The translations under genes were made by a program, and so were the position numbers. A stretch of DNA of 5,537 nucleotides from Deltaproteobacteria bacterium (GTDB lineage: Bacteria > Desulfobacterota > Desulfobaccia > Desulfobaccales > 0-14-0-80-60-11). Below are positions 1 to 5,206 of the stretch, piece by piece. How positions within the stretch are numbered: the first letter of the stretch is position 1; each line of letters opens with the position of its first letter. Location: contig JAMCQY010000269.1 in the NCBI GenBank assembly GCA_023381945.1, positions 1 to 5,537 of the forward strand, in the 5' to 3' direction. Under the pieces are notes generated by a model, which worked only from the letters and a program-made list of their open reading frames with translations, had not been told where the DNA came from and ran no database searches.

Positions 1-615
1 GAGCTGGCCCAAGCCCTGGGAGTGAGCCGGCCCACAGTGCGGGAGGCCATCAAGAAACTGGTGACCATGGGATTGCTGGAGCACCGGCAAGGCCAGGGCA
101 CCTTTGTGTGCTCCACCGACGCCCAAAGAGAGCACAATCCCCTGGCCGCGGTGATGGAAGGCCACGATTCCTCTCTTGAAGAACTCTTGGAGGTGCGCAT
201 GGGTCTGGAGGGCCAATCCGTAATCCTGGCGGCCCAAAGGGCCACCGCCGAAGACCTCCAGCGCTTGGAAACCGCCCTGGAGGCCATGTTCTCGGAAAAC
301 GCCGCCGGCCGCCTGGGGATCGACGAAGACGTGGCTTTCCACATGGCCATTGCCTTTGCCTCCAAGAACCCGGTCCAGGTTCACATTATGAAGAGTTTTT
401 ACGACCTGCTGCACTATGGTATCAAAGAGAACTTGCAGGCCCTTTGGGAAGAACCCTCCAGCCTGCCCATAATCCGGAGACAGCATAAAGAGATCTTTGC
501 CGCCATTAAGAACCATGATCCGGAGGCCGCTTACCGGGCGATGCGGGAGCACATCACCTTTGTGCTGGATTTTGTCCGGGGCCGGAAGCTTTACTCCCTT
601 GCCTCTGCAGAGTGA
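1..615 (+). CDS. GntR-family regulator, FadR/LldR type with FCD domain (5' partial)
   Basis: Cytoplasmic transcription factor, probably the local repressor of the 2-hydroxyacid dehydrogenase genes that follow. Frame 1 is open from the first base, so the true start lies before the window; the GTG at 22 falls inside the helix-turn-helix and is not the start. Of 204 visible residues, 1-38 are the end of the winged helix (SRPTVREAIKKL recognition helix, then the wing QGQGTF). Residues about 60-190 form an all-helical FCD effector domain. The usual FCD metal ligands are all present: D110 and H114 (in DVAFH), H162 (RRQH) and H184 (MREH); R66 sits where the family has its conserved effector-side arginine. 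Family members LldR, GlcC and PdhR respond to lactate, glycolate or pyruvate. The effector here cannot be read from sequence, but the downstream genes and the operator at 661-675 favour a 2-hydroxyacid or 2-oxoacid. Family call is firm; effector is inference. Confidence 0.93.
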   Translation, partial: ELAQALGVSRPTVREAIKKLVTMGLLEHRQGQGTFVCSTDAQREHNPLAAVMEGHDSSLEELLEVRMGLEGQSVILAAQRATAEDLQRLETALEAMFSENAAGRLGIDEDVAFHMAIAFASKNPVQVHIMKSFYDLLHYGIKENLQALWEEPSSLPIIRRQHKEIFAAIKNHDPEAAYRAMREHITFVLDFVRGRKLYSLASAE

Positions 616-660
616 TCCAAGAACCAATAAGCCAGACAGTAAAAATTATCGGCCTTGTTC

Positions 661-675
661 ATTGGTATTACCACT
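661..675. promoter_or_regulatory. FadR/PdhR/LldR-type operator
   Basis: ATTGGTATTACCACT is an inverted repeat with arms ATTGGT and ACCACT (one mismatch) around a 3-bp centre. It matches the TGGT-N3-ACCA operator pattern known for PdhR and LldR of the FadR subfamily. It lies between a FadR-type regulator gene and glcD and shares its last base with the -35 box at 675-680, so a bound dimer should block RNA polymerase. A further half-site-like ACCAAT at 623-628 is the inverse of ATTGGT at 661-666 and could be an auxiliary contact or chance. Binding by the adjacent regulator is inferred. Confidence 0.75.
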
Positions 676-703
676 TGACATAAACCTGCTGTGGCGATAT
701 TTT
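675..703 (+). promoter_or_regulatory. sigma70-type promoter for glcD
   Basis: A perfect -35 TTGACA (675-680), a 17-bp spacer and a -10-like TATTTT (698-703) predict a start near 710 and a leader of about 35 nt before the glcD ATG. The -35 box abuts the GntR operator, a standard repression geometry. This suggests glcD is transcribed from its own regulated promoter rather than only by read-through from the regulator gene. Confidence 0.7.
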
Positions 704-744
704 AAGCTTTAGAGGATCATTGCGGTCGTCCCAGAGGAGGGGAA

Positions 745-2127
745 ATGCTCAACCAAGGCTTGATTCAAGATTTTCAGAAGATCCTGGGGCCGGAGCAGGT
801 CTTTGTCAGCGAGGCGGATCGGCTGACTTATGCCTATGACGCTGCGGTCCTGGAGCCGGTGCTCCCCGCCCTGGTGGTGCGGCCCCAATCTACCGAGGCC
901 CTGGGCCGGGTCGTGGCTTTGTGCAACGACCACGGCCTGCCCCTGACCGTGCGGGGAGCCGGCACTAACCTGAGCGGCGGCACTATTCCCCGGGCCGGCG
1001 GCGTCGTGGTCCTGACTAATGCCCTTAATAAGATCCTGGAAATCAACGAGGCCGACCTCTACGCCATCGTTCAGCCGGGGGTGATCACCGCCAAACTGGC
1101 GGCCGCGGTGGAGGCGAAGGGGCTGTTTTATCCGCCGGACCCGGGCTCCATGGCGGTCTCCACCCTGGGGGGCAACGTGGCGGAAAACGCCGGCGGCCTG
1201 CGGGGCCTGAAGTATGGGGTAACCCTGGATTATGTCATGGGTCTGGAGTTTTTCGCGGCCGAAGGCTCCCTCGTCAAGACCGGCTCCCGTACGGTAAAAT
1301 GCGTCACCGGCTACAATCTCACCGGCCTGCTGGTGGGCTCCGAAGGCACCCTGGGAGTGCTCTCCAAGATTATTTTGAAGCTGATTCCCCTGCCCCAGGA
1401 TAGGCGCGCCCTGATGGCCACCTTTGATCAGGTGAGCCAGGCCTCGGAAACGGTGGCGGCCATCATCGCCGCCCGCATCGTGCCGGCCACCCTGGAATTC
1501 CTGGACAACTTCACCATCCGTACGGTGGAGGATTACAGCCACGCCGGCCTGCCGGTGGACGCCGCCGCCCTGCTGCTCATCGAAGTGGACGGCCATCCGG
1601 CGGTGGTGGCGGAAGAGGCGGACAAGGTGGCAGCCATCTGCAAGCAGATGGGAGCGGCCCAGGTGCACACCGCCAAAGACTCGGCGGAGCGGGACCGGGT
1701 CTGGAGCGCTCGCCGGGCAGCGCTGTCGGCCCTGGCGAAACTTAAACCTACCGTGGTCCTGGAAGACGCCACCGTGCCTCGCAGCCAGGTGCCCGCCATG
1801 ATCCGGGCCATTGAGGAGATTGGCCAGAAATTCCAGTTGCCCATCGGCACCTTCGGCCACGCCGGCGACGGCAACCTGCATCCCACCATCCTGACGGACC
1901 GCCGGGACCAGCAGGAGTGGGCCCGGGTGGAGGCCGCGGTGGAAGCCGTCTTCGACGCCGCCCTGGCCCTGGGGGGCACCCTGTCCGGGGAGCACGGCAT
2001 CGGCAAGGCCAAGGCCCGCTTTCTGGAAAAAGAAGTGGGGCCGGGCACGATTTTGTATTCCAAGCGCATCAAGGCGGCCCTGGACCCCAAGAATATCCTC
2101 AATCCGGGGCAGAGCATTGGGGAGTGA
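745..2127 (+). CDS. glcD: FAD-linked 2-hydroxyacid dehydrogenase (D-lactate/glycolate type), GlcD subunit
   Basis: Flavoprotein subunit oxidising a D-2-hydroxyacid (lactate or glycolate) to the 2-oxoacid; electrons go to the GlcF partner. The 460-residue length is normal. The N-terminal PCMH-type FAD domain shows VRGAGTNLSGG (69-79), PPDPGS (130-135), STLGGNVAENAGG (139-151) and a glycine-rich GLLVGSEGTLG (194-204). The C-terminal FAD-oxidase domain carries FGHAGDGNLH (370-379) and SGEHGIG (414-420). By family analogy H372, H379 and E416 are divalent metal ligands and H417 the catalytic base. The ATG at 745 has a strong AGGAGG at 735-740 with 4-nt spacing. It ends in the usual NPG-type tail, so the repeat that overlaps its stop codon has not visibly truncated it. 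No GlcE subunit follows, which fits two-subunit D-lactate dehydrogenases of sulfate reducers better than the three-subunit E. coli glycolate oxidase. Exact substrate is uncertain. Confidence 0.93.
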   Translation: MLNQGLIQDFQKILGPEQVFVSEADRLTYAYDAAVLEPVLPALVVRPQSTEALGRVVALCNDHGLPLTVRGAGTNLSGGTIPRAGGVVVLTNALNKILEINEADLYAIVQPGVITAKLAAAVEAKGLFYPPDPGSMAVSTLGGNVAENAGGLRGLKYGVTLDYVMGLEFFAAEGSLVKTGSRTVKCVTGYNLTGLLVGSEGTLGVLSKIILKLIPLPQDRRALMATFDQVSQASETVAAIIAARIVPATLEFLDNFTIRTVEDYSHAGLPVDAAALLLIEVDGHPAVVAEEADKVAAICKQMGAAQVHTAKDSAERDRVWSARRAALSALAKLKPTVVLEDATVPRSQVPAMIRAIEEIGQKFQLPIGTFGHAGDGNLHPTILTDRRDQQEWARVEAAVEAVFDAALALGGTLSGEHGIGKAKARFLEKEVGPGTILYSKRIKAALDPKNILNPGQSIGE

Positions 2128-2188
2128 GCAGTGAGCCGTAAGCAGTGAGCAGGAAAGGCAGGGGATAGGGATTAGGAGTCAGGGGTAA
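2123..2188 (+). repeat. Tandem heptamer repeat array (left end of the repeat island)
   Basis: Four 7-bp units run without gaps over 2123-2150: AGTGAGC, AGTGAGC, CGTAAGC, AGTGAGC. After a degenerate stretch, four units of a second type fill 2161-2188: GGGGATA, GGGATTA, GGAGTCA, GGGGTAA. The first heptamer overlaps the glcD stop codon (2125-2127). Such heptamer runs resemble short tandemly repeated repetitive sequences scattered between genes in some bacteria; the match to a named family is from memory only. The periodicity itself is directly visible. Confidence 0.85.
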
Positions 2189-2194
2189 GCCATT

Positions 2195-2243
2195 ATAGGG
2201 CGGCCTGTGGCCGCCGCATCACGGCGGGCACGGCCCGCTCTAT
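2195..2243. repeat. Pair of REP-like hairpins in inverted orientation
   Basis: Hairpin A pairs GGCGGCC (2199-2205) with GGCCGCC (2209-2215) around a TGT loop. Hairpin B pairs GCGGGC (2224-2229) with GCCCGC (2233-2238) around ACG, plus a G-T wobble at 2223/2239. Read on the opposite strand, 2223-2243 aligns with 2195-2215 at 17 of 21 positions. Two of the four differences, at 2204 and 2210, are partners in the stem and have swapped C-G for G-C, so pairing is kept. Flanks ATAG (2195-2198) and CTAT (2240-2243) close the whole unit. This is a BIME-like arrangement. No T-run follows, so it is not an obvious terminator, though it could stall polymerase or protect mRNA ends. Confidence 0.75.
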
Positions 2244-2250
2244 GGAGACT

Positions 2251-2266
2251 GCAGGCTCTATCCTGC
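2251..2266. other. Small third hairpin in the glcD-glcF spacer
   Basis: GCAGG (2251-2255) pairs with CCTGC (2262-2266) around a CTCTAT loop. The loop region repeats GCTCTAT (2255-2261), also found at 2237-2243 at the edge of the REP-like pair, so this may be a decayed third unit. The following 2277-2313 is AT-rich with A and T runs but has no stem-plus-U-tract terminator. Confidence 0.45.
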
Positions 2267-2316
2267 GCTGACGATGAATTTTAAAAAAGAACAGATGGCT
2301 CAGAAAATTTTAGGTC

Positions 2317-2345
2317 TTGATAAGGGCGATCCGTCGCTGTTTACT
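2317..2345 (+). promoter_or_regulatory. Weak candidate promoter upstream of glcF
   Basis: TTGATA (2317-2322, 5 of 6 to consensus), a 17-bp spacer and TTTACT (2340-2345, 4 of 6) lie 44-72 bp before the glcF start. The -10-like element is made of heptamer-repeat sequence, so it may be accidental. If real, it would let glcF and the downstream gene be transcribed when hairpins in the spacer reduce read-through. Confidence 0.22.
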
Positions 2346-2376
2346 GCTTCTCACCGCTCACTGCTTACTGCTCACT
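2339..2376 (-). repeat. Tandem heptamer array, opposite orientation (right end of the repeat island)
   Basis: On the - strand, reading from 2376 down, the units are AGTGAGC, AGTAAGC, AGTGAGC and GGTGAGA (to 2349), then a 3-nt interruption and AGTAAAC (2345-2339). This is the same heptamer family as 2123-2150 but inverted. GCTCACTGCTTAC at 2356-2368 is the exact reverse complement of 2138-2150 (13 bp), and 2367-2376 that of 2123-2132 (10 bp). The array stops exactly where the glcF Shine-Dalgarno AAGGAG (2377-2382) begins. Confidence 0.85.
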
Positions 2377-2388
2377 AAGGAGAAACAA

Positions 2389-3708
2389 ATGTCCAGCCTG
2401 CGGGCGCTGGCCAAGTTAATGAAAGAGCTGGAAGACCAACTGGTGGTCTGCATGCGCTGCGGGCTGTGCCAGGCGGTCTGCCCGCTGTTCGCTGAAACCG
2501 GCCGGGAAGCGGATGTGGCCAGGGGGAAGCTCGCCCTGCTGGACGGCCTCATCCAGGAAATCCTCAAGAACGCCGGCGGGGTCCAGGACCATCTCAGCCG
2601 CTGCCTGTTGTGTGGCTCCTGCGCGGCCAATTGCCCCAGCGGCGTCAAGGTGCTGGATATCTTTATCAAGGCCCGGGCCATCCTGGCGGGTTACCTGGGC
2701 CTCTCGCCTCTGAAAAAGGCCGTCTTCCGGCATCTCCTGGCCAGGCCGAACACCTTTAACCGCATCCTGGCCTGGGGGGCCAAATTCCAGGGCCTGTTCA
2801 TCAAACCGGTGGACGATCTTTTAGGCGCCTCCTGCGCCCGCTTCATGTCGCCGCTGCTCCAGGACCGTCATCTCAAACCCCTGGCCCCGGTCCCCTGGCA
2901 CCGGGGGAAAGGTCCGCTCAATACGGCAGCCGGCGCCTCGGGTCTGAAGGTCGCCTTTTTCGTGGGCTGCCTCATCGACAAGCTCTATCCCCCGGTAGCC
3001 GACGCGGTGGTCCGCGCCCTGGAACATCACGGGGTAGGAATCCTGGCGCCGCCGGAGCAAGGCTGTTGCGGGATTCCCGCCCTGGCCGGCGGCGACACCG
3101 CCACCTTCGAGACCCTGGTGCGGCATAATCTGACCCTGTTCCCCACGGATTCTTTCGATTACCTGGTCACCGCCTGCGCCACTTGCACTTCCACCATCAA
3201 AAAGCTCTGGCCCCTGATGACCCAGGATTTTCCCGCCGCAGAGCAGGCCAAAGTAGCCGCGTTGGCCGACAAAACCCTGGAGATCAGCCAGTTTCTGGTG
3301 GACCAGGCGGGTCTGGCACCGACTGGTGGCACAGGCGTCTCGCCTGTGCAGACGCAGGCTACGCGCCTCACCTACCACGACCCCTGCCACCTGAAAAAAT
3401 CCCTGGGGGTGGCGGCCCAGCCCAGGGCTTTGCTCCGGGCCACGCCCGCCTATGATTTGCAGGAAATGGCCGAAGCCGATTGGTGTTGCGGCATGGGCGG
3501 CAGCTTCAATCTGCAGCACTACAATATCTCCGCCAGCATCGGGCGGCGCAAGCGGGACAATATCGCCGCCTCCGGTTGCCGGGTGGTGGCCACCGGCTGC
3601 CCGGCCTGCATGCTGCAGATCACGGACATGCTCTCCCAAGCCGGGGACCGGGTGCTGGTGAAACACGCCATCGAGATTTATGCCGAGGGCCTCAAGGGGA
3701 AGAAGTAG
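2389..3708 (+). CDS. glcF: Iron-sulfur electron-transfer subunit of 2-hydroxyacid dehydrogenase, GlcF-like
   Basis: Partner of GlcD that takes electrons from FAD and passes them on, probably at the inner face of the membrane. It has 439 residues. Two [4Fe-4S] motifs are present: C21, C24, C27, C31 (CMRCGLCQAVCP) and C72, C75, C78, C82 (CLLCGSCAANCP). Two CCG (heterodisulfide-reductase-like) domains follow: GC at 193-194, CCG at 226-228 and CATC at 263-266; then HDPCH at 330-334, CCGMGG at 366-371 and GCPAC at 403-407. All key cysteines are retained. ATG 2389 is chosen because AAGGAG (2377-2382) sits 6 nt ahead; the in-frame TTG at 2317 would only translate heptamer repeat into a leucine-rich leader. 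Residues about 310-325 are encoded by a palindromic repeat (3322-3363), an apparent in-frame insertion in the linker before the second CCG domain. D-lactate versus glycolate is unresolved. Confidence 0.92.
   Translation: MSSLRALAKLMKELEDQLVVCMRCGLCQAVCPLFAETGREADVARGKLALLDGLIQEILKNAGGVQDHLSRCLLCGSCAANCPSGVKVLDIFIKARAILAGYLGLSPLKKAVFRHLLARPNTFNRILAWGAKFQGLFIKPVDDLLGASCARFMSPLLQDRHLKPLAPVPWHRGKGPLNTAAGASGLKVAFFVGCLIDKLYPPVADAVVRALEHHGVGILAPPEQGCCGIPALAGGDTATFETLVRHNLTLFPTDSFDYLVTACATCTSTIKKLWPLMTQDFPAAEQAKVAALADKTLEISQFLVDQAGLAPTGGTGVSPVQTQATRLTYHDPCHLKKSLGVAAQPRALLRATPAYDLQEMAEADWCCGMGGSFNLQHYNISASIGRRKRDNIAASGCRVVATGCPACMLQITDMLSQAGDRVLVKHAIEIYAEGLKGKK
3322..3363. repeat. Palindromic dispersed-type repeat inside glcF, in frame
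   Basis: GCACAGGCG (3329-3337) and CGCCTGTGC (3341-3349) form a perfect 9-bp stem with a TCT loop. An overlapping alternative stem pairs GCGTCT (3335-3340) with AGACGC (3350-3355). In the glcF frame this reads TGGTGVSPVQTQAT (residues 312-325); the other strand reads TGETPVPP. I recall these peptides as signatures of a dispersed bacterial palindrome found in unrelated proteins, which I cannot verify here. It sits in a spacer between the first CCG domain and the HDPCH motif, keeps the frame and adds no stop. Confidence 0.7.
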
Positions 3709-3740
3709 CCAGGATTCTGGCCGCAGCCTGAAGGGAAAAC

Positions 3741-4547
3741 ATGACCACACCAGGGACCGGCGGCCTCATCACCCTCCTCACGGATTTCGGTACCCGGGAC
3801 GAATATGTGGCCTGCATGAAGGGCGTCATTCTGAGTCTCAACCCCCAGGCGCGCCTGGTCGACTTGACCCACGAAATCCCCCCTCAGGATATTCGGGCCG
3901 GCGCCTTTATCCTGGCCGCGGCCGCCCCCTATTTTCCGGCGGAAACTATCCACCTGGCGGTAGTAGACCCGGGCGTGGGCACCGGCCGCCGGGCCCTGGC
4001 AGCCCAGGTGCGGGACCAATTCTGGGTTGGGCCGGACAACGGCCTCTTTCACCTGATCTTTGCAGGCCAGGAGGGCTTCGAGATGGTCTCCCTGGAGAAT
4101 CCGGACTATTTTCTCCCCCAGGTCTCCGCCACCTTCCACGGCCGGGATATCTTCGCACCGGCGGCGGCGCACCTGTCCCTTGGAGCGACCCTGGCGCAAT
4201 TGGGACCGGCCATCGCTGACCCGGTACGCCTCCCTTGGCCGGAACCCGTGGTTACGGCTGCGACGCTGAAGGGCGAGATCATCCATGTGGACCGGTTCGG
4301 CAACCTGGTGAGCAATGTGAGCGGCGGCGTCTTCCATAACTGGCGCCAGGGCAGAGATTTTCGTATAAAAGCAGGCCCCCTGACCTTAACCCGCTTGCGG
4401 CGCACTTATGGAGAAGCCGCCGCCGGGGAGGTGCTGGCCCTGATTGGCAGCCATGGTTATTTGGAGATTGCCTGTGCCAATGGTAGCGCCGCCGCCCGCT
4501 TGCAGGCGGGTCCTGGTTTGTCGCTGGAAATTCGTCTGATAGAGTGA
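3741..4547 (+). CDS. S-adenosylmethionine hydrolase (SAM hydroxide adenosyltransferase, DUF62 family)
   Basis: Predicted cytoplasmic enzyme that splits S-adenosylmethionine with water into adenosine and methionine; the family is related to fluorinase and chlorinase. The 268-residue length is typical. The N-terminal domain begins with ITLLTDFGTRDEYV (10-23) and holds VVDPGVGTGRR (74-84), VGPDNGLF (96-103) and FHGRDIFAP (132-140). The C-terminal beta domain has VDRFGNLVSN (183-192). The Asp-Arg-His set that activates water in the hydrolases appears as D76, R83 and H133. This favours hydrolase over halogenase, though that split is family knowledge applied by eye. ATG 3741 has a modest AAGGG (3731-3735) 5 nt ahead. 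It starts 32 nt after glcF with no terminator between, so co-transcription is likely, but a metabolic link to hydroxyacid oxidation is not evident. Confidence 0.9.
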   Translation: MTTPGTGGLITLLTDFGTRDEYVACMKGVILSLNPQARLVDLTHEIPPQDIRAGAFILAAAAPYFPAETIHLAVVDPGVGTGRRALAAQVRDQFWVGPDNGLFHLIFAGQEGFEMVSLENPDYFLPQVSATFHGRDIFAPAAAHLSLGATLAQLGPAIADPVRLPWPEPVVTAATLKGEIIHVDRFGNLVSNVSGGVFHNWRQGRDFRIKAGPLTLTRLRRTYGEAAAGEVLALIGSHGYLEIACANGSAAARLQAGPGLSLEIRLIE

Positions 4548-4599
4548 CCGGGCTTGAGCCAAATATTGAAGAATTCTCCTCCATCTTTTCTGTCACACA

Positions 4600-4622
4600 A
4601 AGCCAAGGCTTGAAGTTTTTTT
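4600..4622 (+). terminator. Weak candidate terminator after the SAM hydrolase gene
   Basis: AAGCC (4600-4604) and GGCTT (4607-4611) are complementary but separated by only two bases, so the real stem is probably four pairs with a CAAG loop. Four bases (GAAG) then precede a run of seven T (4616-4622). The position is right for ending the upstream unit; stem length and spacing are poor for intrinsic termination. Confidence 0.25.
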
Positions 4623-4627
4623 CCGCA

Positions 4628-4652
4628 AAGTGTAAATTTTCACTTGTATATT
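4628..4652 (+). promoter_or_regulatory. 18-bp near-palindrome and -10-like box upstream of the MerR gene
   Basis: AAGTG (4628-4632) and CACTT (4641-4645) flank a self-complementary AAATTT (4634-4639); only the 4633/4640 pair fails, giving 8 of 9 pairs. Directly after it lies TATATT (4647-4652), preceded by TG as in an extended -10. No good -35 is visible: TTTCCG at 4620-4625 would need a spacer of about 21 bp. A dyad just upstream of the -10 with a weak, long-spaced -35 is the layout MerR-family activators use, so autoregulation by the next gene is plausible. The operator assignment is inference. Confidence 0.5.
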
Positions 4653-4704
4653 GAATCGTTCTAAGGTAAAAGTTGTTTAAACTATTTTTCTTATAGAATT
4701 GCTT

Positions 4705-5163
4705 ATGCCCCGGGGAAAAATTAAGCGGACCAGAGTTGGAGAAAGCGGGGGAGACTTGTTTCTGATAAACGAAGTCTCACGGTTGGTGAATCTTTCTCAA
4801 AAACGGATTCGGGAATATGAAAAGGAAGGCTTTATTAAACCCTTACGGGAAAAGAATACCAATAACCGCCTCTATTCCCAATTTGATGTCACCCAAATCA
4901 ACCAGATCAACAGTCTGATCCATGATCGGGGTTTCACTCTGGCCTGTCTGCGCAACCTGATGGTGCTGGCCCCTTGCTGGAACATCTTCGACTGTCCGAC
5001 AAAAGAAGAATGTCCCGCCTTTCAACTCCCCTGGCGGCCCTGCTATGAGGTGCGGGAGTATCGGGATACCTTATGCAACGGTCCCTGCGCCCGCTGCGCC
5101 GTTTACCTCAACCGGAGCGTCAAGAAAGAACGGATCCTGGAGAAGTTTCCCTCGGAAGCTTGA
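4705..5163 (+). CDS. MerR-family transcriptional regulator with C-terminal two-CW-like cysteine domain
   Basis: Predicted cytoplasmic DNA-binding regulator of 152 residues. After a basic N-terminal extension, residues 18-86 are a MerR winged helix: FLINEVSRLVNLSQKRIREYEKEG (19-42), wing NNRLYSQFDV (53-62), then the HDRGFTL helix. In place of a long dimerisation coiled coil there is a cysteine domain: C91-W, C97-P, C103-P, C113-Y, then C124, C128 and C131, spaced CX5CX5CX9CX10CX3CX2C. The CW...CP...CPAF...PCYEV order resembles the two-CW zinc or iron-sulfur-like domain; here the second CW is CY. This suggests metal, redox or cluster sensing. The start is uncertain: ATG 4705 lacks a clear ribosome binding site, TTG 4699 is two codons earlier, and TTG 4756 has GGGGGAG close ahead. 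The upstream region and gene look less GC-rich than their neighbours. mobB follows after 43 nt, so it is a likely operon partner or target. Confidence 0.85.
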   Translation: MPRGKIKRTRVGESGGDLFLINEVSRLVNLSQKRIREYEKEGFIKPLREKNTNNRLYSQFDVTQINQINSLIHDRGFTLACLRNLMVLAPCWNIFDCPTKEECPAFQLPWRPCYEVREYRDTLCNGPCARCAVYLNRSVKKERILEKFPSEA

Positions 5164-5206
5164 CCCGCTCGGCATCACCGTCCCCTGGCTGACTCCCTCG
5201 ACCTGC

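Noticed and set aside
616..660. Terminator of the GntR gene
   Set aside because: No GC-rich stem with a following T-run. The ACCAAT/ATTGGT inverted pair (623-628 and 661-666) is far apart and weak, more likely operator-related or chance.
709..1995. 428-codon open frame on the - strand opposite glcD
   Set aside because: It is antisense to a gene with complete, well-placed FAD and metal motifs. Its translation is rich in Gly, Gln, His and Arg with no recognisable domain, as expected from the shadow frame of a GC-rich gene.
2195..2266. Intrinsic terminator after glcD
   Set aside because: The hairpins are strong, but none is followed by a T-run; REP-like repeat structure explains them better. 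Partial attenuation remains possible.
2123..2376. CRISPR array
   Set aside because: Units are contiguous 7-mers without unique spacers and are inverted at the two ends; no cas gene is present.
2317..2388. N-terminal extension of GlcF from TTG 2317
   Set aside because: The leader would be leucine-rich only because it translates heptamer repeat; AAGGAG at 2377-2382 points to ATG 2389, where homology-like sequence begins.
3709..3740. SAM riboswitch ahead of the SAM hydrolase gene
   Set aside because: Only 32 nt separate it from glcF, too short for any known SAM riboswitch, and no stem structure is seen.
2821..3750. 309-codon open frame on the - strand opposite glcF
   Set aside because: Shadow of glcF; composition biased, no domain, and the plus strand carries all the conserved cysteine motifs.
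4692..4705. TATAGAAT as the -10 of a leaderless MerR transcript
   Set aside because: The box is suitable but no -35 lies at proper distance (TTGTTT at 4673-4678 is too close), so it was not annotated. It would explain the missing ribosome binding site and deserves a transcript-start check.
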